Assembly (NCBI RefSeq): GCF_011634835.1 | Contig: NZ_SIRP01000001.1 | Span: forward strand, 1,207,928 to 1,271,927 | DNA: 64,000 bases | Reading direction: 5' to 3' | Source of the DNA: Isoptericola sp. BMS4 | GTDB taxonomy: Bacteria > Actinomycetota > Actinomycetes > Actinomycetales > Cellulomonadaceae | In this document: piece after piece, positions 59,874 to 64,000 of the stretch | Numbering within the stretch: the first letter of the stretch is position 1 | Layout of the letters: the number at the start of each line of letters is the position of its first letter | The notes under the pieces: generated by a model | Databases searched by the model: none | Seen by the model: only the letters and a program-made list of their open reading frames with translations | What the model was told of the DNA's origin: nothing | Made by a program: the position numbers and the translations under genes

Positions 59874-61537
59874 CCGTGCGCTACGTGATCGGCCCGGCGT
59901 ACGCCGTGGTGCGCGGGGACGCCGTGGTCGTGCTTCCGGAGAAGGTGACGCCGGAGCTGGTGGACGAGCTGTGGACCGCGCTCGGTGACCGCGCCGGGGT
60001 GGTGCCGGTGCTCGAGGTCCTCACGGGGTCGTTCGGGGCCAGCCTGGCGTCCCTCCCGCCGTTCGCGATGGCGGTGGCCGACGGCCGCCGGGTGCAGGTG
60101 GCGAGCCGCGGCGGCACCTCGGTGACCGTCGCGCGGGCGGACGCTCGTGAGCACGTCTCCGGGGAGGGCGTCACCACCTGGGCCGAGCGGACGTTCGACG
60201 ACGTGGTGGACCTCTCCGTGCAGGTCGGCGTCACCGAGCCGGAGGAGCTGGTGGACTCCCGCGCGCTGCCGCTGGACGCGGGTGTGGCGCTCGTGACGTC
60301 CGTGGGCGCGCGGCTCACGGAGGACGACGCCCCGGCGGCCCCGCAGCGTCGCCGCGAGCAGGTGCCGGAGCCGTGGGAGGAGCCGGAGGCACAGCAGGCC
60401 GAGGCCGACGTGCCGCCGCCCCCTGCCCCGCCGGCCCCCGCGGTGACGGCCGGTCCCGACCTCGCGCCGGCACCGCCCGCACCGGCCACGTCGGCGCCCG
60501 AGGCGACGATGGTGCCGGCCTTCACCGTGACGCCCGACGACGTCCCCCGGCCGGCGGAGCCGCCCGCCGACGACGAGGGCCCCGCGGTGCCGGACCCGGC
60601 GTCCGACGACGTCGTCGAGGAGCACACGGACTACGGGCACCTGTGGGGGTCCACGGTCCATCGGGCGGTGGAGGCCGCGGCGATCCGGCCGCCGGGGGAG
60701 GACGAGGGCGAGGAGGAGCCCGCGGAGTCCCCGGCCGGGCCCGCCCCCGCGTCCCCGGCGGGCGACTCCGGGAGCCCCGAGGTCGTCGGGGCCGAGACGG
60801 CCGCCCCGCCGGCCGACGCCGCCGAGCCGACGATCGCCGAGGACCCGGCCGGCACCGCTCCGCCGACCGACGGCGACCCCGGCGTCGACGAGATCGACGG
60901 GAGCACCGTCCTGTCCTCCGCGATCGCCGACCTGCGCGCCGCCGCCACGCCGGCGCCCGACGTCGGGAGCGCCGCCGGGCCGGCCGCACCCGCGCAGGCG
61001 GGGGACCCGCTCGCGGCGTCGACCGGCGTCGCCCCCGCCCCGCCGGGCCCGTCCTTCGCGCCCGGGGCCGTCCCGGGCCGGCCGCTCATCCTGGCGCGCT
61101 CGTGTACCGCGGGGCACCCGAACCCCCCGCAGCGGGACGAGTGCGCCGCGTGCGGCCAGTCGCTCGTGGGCGAGGCCCGGCAGGTGCCGCGTCCCTCGCT
61201 GGGCGTCATGGGCGTGTCGGACGGTCCGCGCGTCACGCTGGACCGCCCCGTCGTCGTCGGCCGTCGGCCCCGGTCCCCGCGGGCCGCGGGCGACGACCTG
61301 CCGCGCCTGATCACGGTGCCCAGCCCGCAGCAGGACATCTCCCGCTCGCACCTGGAGGTGCGCCTGGAGGGATGGCACGTGCTGATCAGCGACATGAGCA
61401 CGACGAATGGCACGACGCTGCTGCGCGCGGGGCAGCCGCCACTGCGCCTGCACCCGGGCGAGCCGGTCATGGTCGTGGCCCAGGACGTCGTCGACCTGGG
61501 AGACGGCGTCACGCTGACCTTCGAAGGGATCCTCTGA
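59870..61537 (+). CDS. FHA domain protein with Cys-rich ribbon-like segment
   Basis: A 555-residue protein. A folded N-terminal region (about 1-115: YVIGPAYAVVRGDAVVVLPE) has no recognised family. A long Pro/Ala/Glu-rich linker (about 145-400) contains T262-V-H-R. A ribbon-like segment (CTAGHPNPPQRDECAACGQ, about 410-430) precedes a C-terminal FHA domain (about 450-555) with VVGRRPRSP, DISRSHLEV and STTNGT. The GTG at 59870 overlaps the phosphatase stop and has GGAAGGGGG upstream; an in-frame start 18 bases earlier is less favoured. It probably docks phosphorylated partners. Confidence 0.88.
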   Translation: MTVRYVIGPAYAVVRGDAVVVLPEKVTPELVDELWTALGDRAGVVPVLEVLTGSFGASLASLPPFAMAVADGRRVQVASRGGTSVTVARADAREHVSGEGVTTWAERTFDDVVDLSVQVGVTEPEELVDSRALPLDAGVALVTSVGARLTEDDAPAAPQRRREQVPEPWEEPEAQQAEADVPPPPAPPAPAVTAGPDLAPAPPAPATSAPEATMVPAFTVTPDDVPRPAEPPADDEGPAVPDPASDDVVEEHTDYGHLWGSTVHRAVEAAAIRPPGEDEGEEEPAESPAGPAPASPAGDSGSPEVVGAETAAPPADAAEPTIAEDPAGTAPPTDGDPGVDEIDGSTVLSSAIADLRAAATPAPDVGSAAGPAAPAQAGDPLAASTGVAPAPPGPSFAPGAVPGRPLILARSCTAGHPNPPQRDECAACGQSLVGEARQVPRPSLGVMGVSDGPRVTLDRPVVVGRRPRSPRAAGDDLPRLITVPSPQQDISRSHLEVRLEGWHVLISDMSTTNGTTLLRAGQPPLRLHPGEPVMVVAQDVVDLGDGVTLTFEGIL

Positions 61538-63139
61538 GTGAGTCGCAAGCGACCGCCGTCGCCGCCGCCCGAGATCGAGGGGTTCGAGTACGTCTCGCTC
61601 ATCGGCTCGGGCGGGTTCTCCGACGTCTTCCTGTACCAGCAGCGCCGCCCGCGCCGACGCGTCGCCGTCAAGGTGCTGCTGCACGAGTGGACGAACGAGG
61701 GGCAGCGCGAGGCGTTCGAGGCGGAGGCCGACCTCATGGCCTCGCTGTCGACGCACCCCTCGATCGTCACGATGTACGAGGCCGACGTCGCCGCCGACGG
61801 GCGCCCCTACCTCGCGATGGAGTACTGCTCCCGGCCCAACCTGGGCTCGCGCTACCGCAGCGAGCGCCTCAGCGTGCCGGACGTGCTGCGGATCGCCGTG
61901 CAGGTGTCGGGTGCCGTCGAGGCCTCGCACCGCGCCGGCATCCTGCACCGGGACGTCAAGCCCGCCAACATCCTCGTCACCGAGTACGGGCACCCCGCGC
62001 TGACGGACTTCGGCATCTCGTCCACCCTCGACGACGCGGGGCTCGCCGAGGGCATGTCGATCCCGTGGTCGCCGCCGGAGTCGTTCGCCGAGCCGCCGCG
62101 CACGGGCGTGGCCACCGACGTGTGGGGTCTGGCCGCGACGACGTACTCGCTGCTCGCCTCCCGGACGCCGTTCGAGGTGCCGGGAGGGTCGAACTCGAGC
62201 GCCGACCTGGTGTCGCGGATCGAGACCGCACCGTTACCCCCGACCGGCCGCAACGACGTGCCGCCCGCCCTGGAGCGGGTGCTCGGCACGGCGATGGCCA
62301 AGAATCCCGAGTCGCGCTACCCGACGGCGCTCGCGTTCGCGAGGGCGCTGCAGGCGGTGCAGACCGACCTGTCGTTCGCCGTCACCCCGATCGACCTGCT
62401 GGACGAGCAGGGCCTGGTGCACGACGGCGGGGACGCGCCGGGTCCCGACGACGAGGACGAGGTGGGCACCCGGCTGCGCGAGGTCGTCTCGGTCGACCCG
62501 CGGGGCCCGGCGTCCGCAGGGGCGGGGCTCGCCGCGGCGGGGGCCGCGGGCGCCGCGCCCGCCGCTCCGGCGCCGTCGGCCACGACCGGGACCGCGACGG
62601 GCGTCCTGCCCGACGACCTGGGCGACACCGTCCACCGCTCGATGGCGACCTCCGCGCCGGTGGAGGCGCCCGCGGGCGCGCCCGCGCCCGCCGCGGCGCC
62701 GGCGCCGCGGCGCCGCGGCACAGGTCTCGTCGTGGGCCTCGTCGCGGTGGTCGCCGCCCTCGCGGTGACCCTTGCCGTCGTGATGTGGCCGCAGGGCGGC
62801 GACGAGCCGGTGGACGACGCGTCGCCGGCGGCCACGGACGCCGGCGACGACCCGGCACCCCCGGCCGACAACCTGGGCGGCCTCGTGCCCGCCGTCACCG
62901 ACCTCGAGGGCGAGGCGAAGGGCGACGAGGTCGTGTTCACCTGGAAGAACCCCGACGCGCAGGACGGTGACACCTACGGCTGGCGCGAGCCGCAGGCGCT
63001 GGAGGAGGGGCACTACCAGGAGGTCGACCGGCCCACGAAGACCCTGCCCCGGGTCAAGGGCGGCGAGACGTGCATCCAGGTCGTCGTCGTGCGCGACGGC
63101 GCGTTCTCCGTCGAGCCGAAGGGGGTGTGCGTGGGATGA
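61538..63139 (+). CDS. Membrane Ser/Thr protein kinase with extracellular FN3-like domain
   Basis: A 533-residue Hanks-type kinase. The Gly loop is GSGGFSDVF, catalytic Lys is K45 in VAVKVLL, HRDVKPANIL carries D139, and DFG has D157. The activation segment ends SIPWSPPES rather than the usual GTPxYMAPE. A linker (about 280-390) contains T364-V-H-R, then a membrane helix (about 395-415, GLVVGLVAVVAALAVTLAVV). The extracellular 95 residues resemble an FN3 fold (DLEGEAKGDEVVFTWKNPD) with two cysteines (ETCIQV, KGVCVG). There are no PASTA domains. It corresponds to Pkb2 of the bifidobacterial PFNA cluster. GTG start directly after the FHA gene. Confidence 0.95.
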   Translation: MSRKRPPSPPPEIEGFEYVSLIGSGGFSDVFLYQQRRPRRRVAVKVLLHEWTNEGQREAFEAEADLMASLSTHPSIVTMYEADVAADGRPYLAMEYCSRPNLGSRYRSERLSVPDVLRIAVQVSGAVEASHRAGILHRDVKPANILVTEYGHPALTDFGISSTLDDAGLAEGMSIPWSPPESFAEPPRTGVATDVWGLAATTYSLLASRTPFEVPGGSNSSADLVSRIETAPLPPTGRNDVPPALERVLGTAMAKNPESRYPTALAFARALQAVQTDLSFAVTPIDLLDEQGLVHDGGDAPGPDDEDEVGTRLREVVSVDPRGPASAGAGLAAAGAAGAAPAAPAPSATTGTATGVLPDDLGDTVHRSMATSAPVEAPAGAPAPAAAPAPRRRGTGLVVGLVAVVAALAVTLAVVMWPQGGDEPVDDASPAATDAGDDPAPPADNLGGLVPAVTDLEGEAKGDEVVFTWKNPDAQDGDTYGWREPQALEEGHYQEVDRPTKTLPRVKGGETCIQVVVVRDGAFSVEPKGVCVG

Positions 63140-63846
63140 GCGACCTCGCGGTGGAGTTCGCGGGGGAGTGGTTCCGCCCCGACCCCGCGGGCGTGTTCGA
63201 GATCGGGCGCGAGGGGGACCTCGCGCTCGACGACAACCCGTACCTTCATCGGCGCTTCCTCCAGCTCACCCATGTGTCCGGGCTGTGGTGGCTCGGCAAC
63301 GTCGGCAACCGGCTGGCGGCGACGGTCTGCGACGCGGCAGGCGGGGTGCAGTCCTGGCTCTCCCCGGGCAACTCCATCCCGATCGTGTTCCCGTCGACGT
63401 CGATCGTCTTCACCGCCGGGCCGACGACCTACGAGCTCGTGGCCAGCCTCAGCCCGTCCCCGTACGCGGAGATCCGTACCGAGGAGCCCGACGGCGGCGC
63501 CACGACGATCGGCATGATCCCGTTCACGACGAGCCAGCGGCAGCTCGTGCTGGCGCTGTGCGAGCCGATGCTGCGTCGCGACGGGACCGGGCTGTCGGAG
63601 ATCCCGTCGTCGGCGGAGGCCGCGAGCCGCCTCGGCTGGACCACCACCCGGTTCAACCGCAAGCTCGACAACGTGTGCGAGAAGCTCGACAAGGTCGGGG
63701 TGAAGGGCCTGCGCGGCGGTACGGGCGGGCTCGCCACGAACCGGCGGGCGCGGCTGGTGGAGTACGCGGTGGCGTCGCGGCTCGTCACGGCGGCCGACCT
63801 CCCGCTGCTCGACGAGGCCGACGGCGACGCGCAGGGGACGCCATGA
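63136..63846 (+). CDS. Degenerate-FHA/helix-turn-helix-like protein
   Basis: A 236-residue soluble protein. The N-terminal part (about 15-100) resembles FHA at FEIGREGDLALDDNPYLHRR, but the Ser before the family His and the Asn-Gly turn are replaced (NPYLH, NVGNRLAA), so phosphothreonine binding is doubtful. Residues 125-190 (TSQRQLVLALCEPMLR, EAASRLGWTTTRFNRKLDNV) look like a winged or HTH fold. It might couple the kinase to transcription, or only scaffold the complex. The start overlaps the kinase stop. No named family is recognised with certainty. Confidence 0.75.
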   Translation: MSDLAVEFAGEWFRPDPAGVFEIGREGDLALDDNPYLHRRFLQLTHVSGLWWLGNVGNRLAATVCDAAGGVQSWLSPGNSIPIVFPSTSIVFTAGPTTYELVASLSPSPYAEIRTEEPDGGATTIGMIPFTTSQRQLVLALCEPMLRRDGTGLSEIPSSAEAASRLGWTTTRFNRKLDNVCEKLDKVGVKGLRGGTGGLATNRRARLVEYAVASRLVTAADLPLLDEADGDAQGTP

Positions 63847-64000
63847 GCGCGCGCCGCAGCAGGCCGACGCCCTGGCAGATGACGGTGGTGGGAGCCGTCG
63901 CCGCCGCCGCGATCGCCTTCGTGGTGATGCTCGCCGTGGGTGTGCTGCGCGACGGCGTGGGCACCGGGAACCCGCTCGACTACTGGGCGGCGCTCGGCCG
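63843..64000 (+). CDS. Membrane protein, truncated by the window edge
   Basis: An ATG overlapping the preceding TGA opens a frame with no stop before the end of the window (52 codons seen). The visible part has a basic N-terminus (MSARRSRPTPWQMTV), one membrane helix (VGAVAAAAIAFVVMLAVGVL) and the start of an exported region (RDGVGTGNPLDYWAALG). It belongs to the same operon. Function cannot be judged. Confidence 0.65.
   Translation, partial: MSARRSRPTPWQMTVVGAVAAAAIAFVVMLAVGVLRDGVGTGNPLDYWAALG

Noticed and set aside
1-64000. tRNA, rRNA, CRISPR, prophage or insertion sequence
   Set aside because: No cloverleaf, ribosomal, repeat-spacer or transposase sequence was found on either strand.

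Overview
The window is a gene-dense, very GC-rich chromosomal segment from an actinobacterium. High GC, ATGA-type stop/start overlaps, many GTG starts, leaderless promoters, a split menaquinone pathway and a 14-subunit nuo operon with acidic or proline-rich subunit tails all point to Actinomycetota. The mix with a DUF58/MoxR/kinase surface-protein locus suggests a Micrococcales member of the Cellulomonas/Cellulosimicrobium/Isoptericola type; the genus is inferred, not proven. I see no rRNA, tRNA, CRISPR array, IS element or prophage.

Region 1 (1-6.35 kb): a yceI gene and a divergent MarR regulator share an 18-bp operator. They are followed by a tightly overlapping operon of histidine phosphatase, TlpA/ResA-like thioredoxin lipoprotein, CcdA, ResB and CcsB, which is a complete System II cytochrome c maturation set.

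Region 2 (6.35-26.5 kb): the menaquinone genes menA, menE, menB, menC, menD, menF and menG (ubiE) are dispersed as small, mostly leaderless units. Between them lie two tandem DUF3048 lipoproteins, a membrane-anchored HtrA-like protease, a TetR/DUF6230/DUF6114 module, and a purine module (NCS2 permease, 8-oxoguanine-deaminase-like enzyme). menH and menI are not seen.

Region 3 (26.5-46.4 kb): a geranylgeranyl-reductase-family flavoprotein, a 20-codon coupling ORF, nuoA to nuoN, and a polyprenyl diphosphate synthase. With region 2 this supplies quinone nucleus, isoprenoid tail, tail reduction and the NADH dehydrogenase that uses the quinone. The promoter region carries a CRP/GlxR-type box. NuoG appears to have lost all four N7 cluster ligands.

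Region 4 (46.5-64 kb, running off the edge): a large co-directional locus. It encodes a roughly 2000-residue surface protein (11 Ig/cadherin-like and 5 FN3-like units), MoxR ATPase, DUF58 protein, transglutaminase-like membrane protein, zinc-ribbon/RDD/FHA protein, PP2C phosphatase, FHA protein, Ser/Thr kinase, degenerate-FHA/HTH protein and a truncated membrane protein. The gene set matches the bifidobacterial PFNA cluster (kinase, FN3, AAA-ATPase, DUF58, transglutaminase, phosphatase), here enlarged with FHA proteins. Two features stand out: the transglutaminase-like protein has lost its catalytic Cys and His, and a T-V-H-R motif recurs in the disordered linkers of the kinase and both FHA proteins (T-V-P-R in the phosphatase).

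Across the window there are also small palindromic repeats. Three related long hairpins sit exactly at convergent gene ends. A possibly related hairpin is translated inside menD. A 90-104 bp palindrome-flanked element occurs intergenically, inside nuoE, and partially at the left edge.
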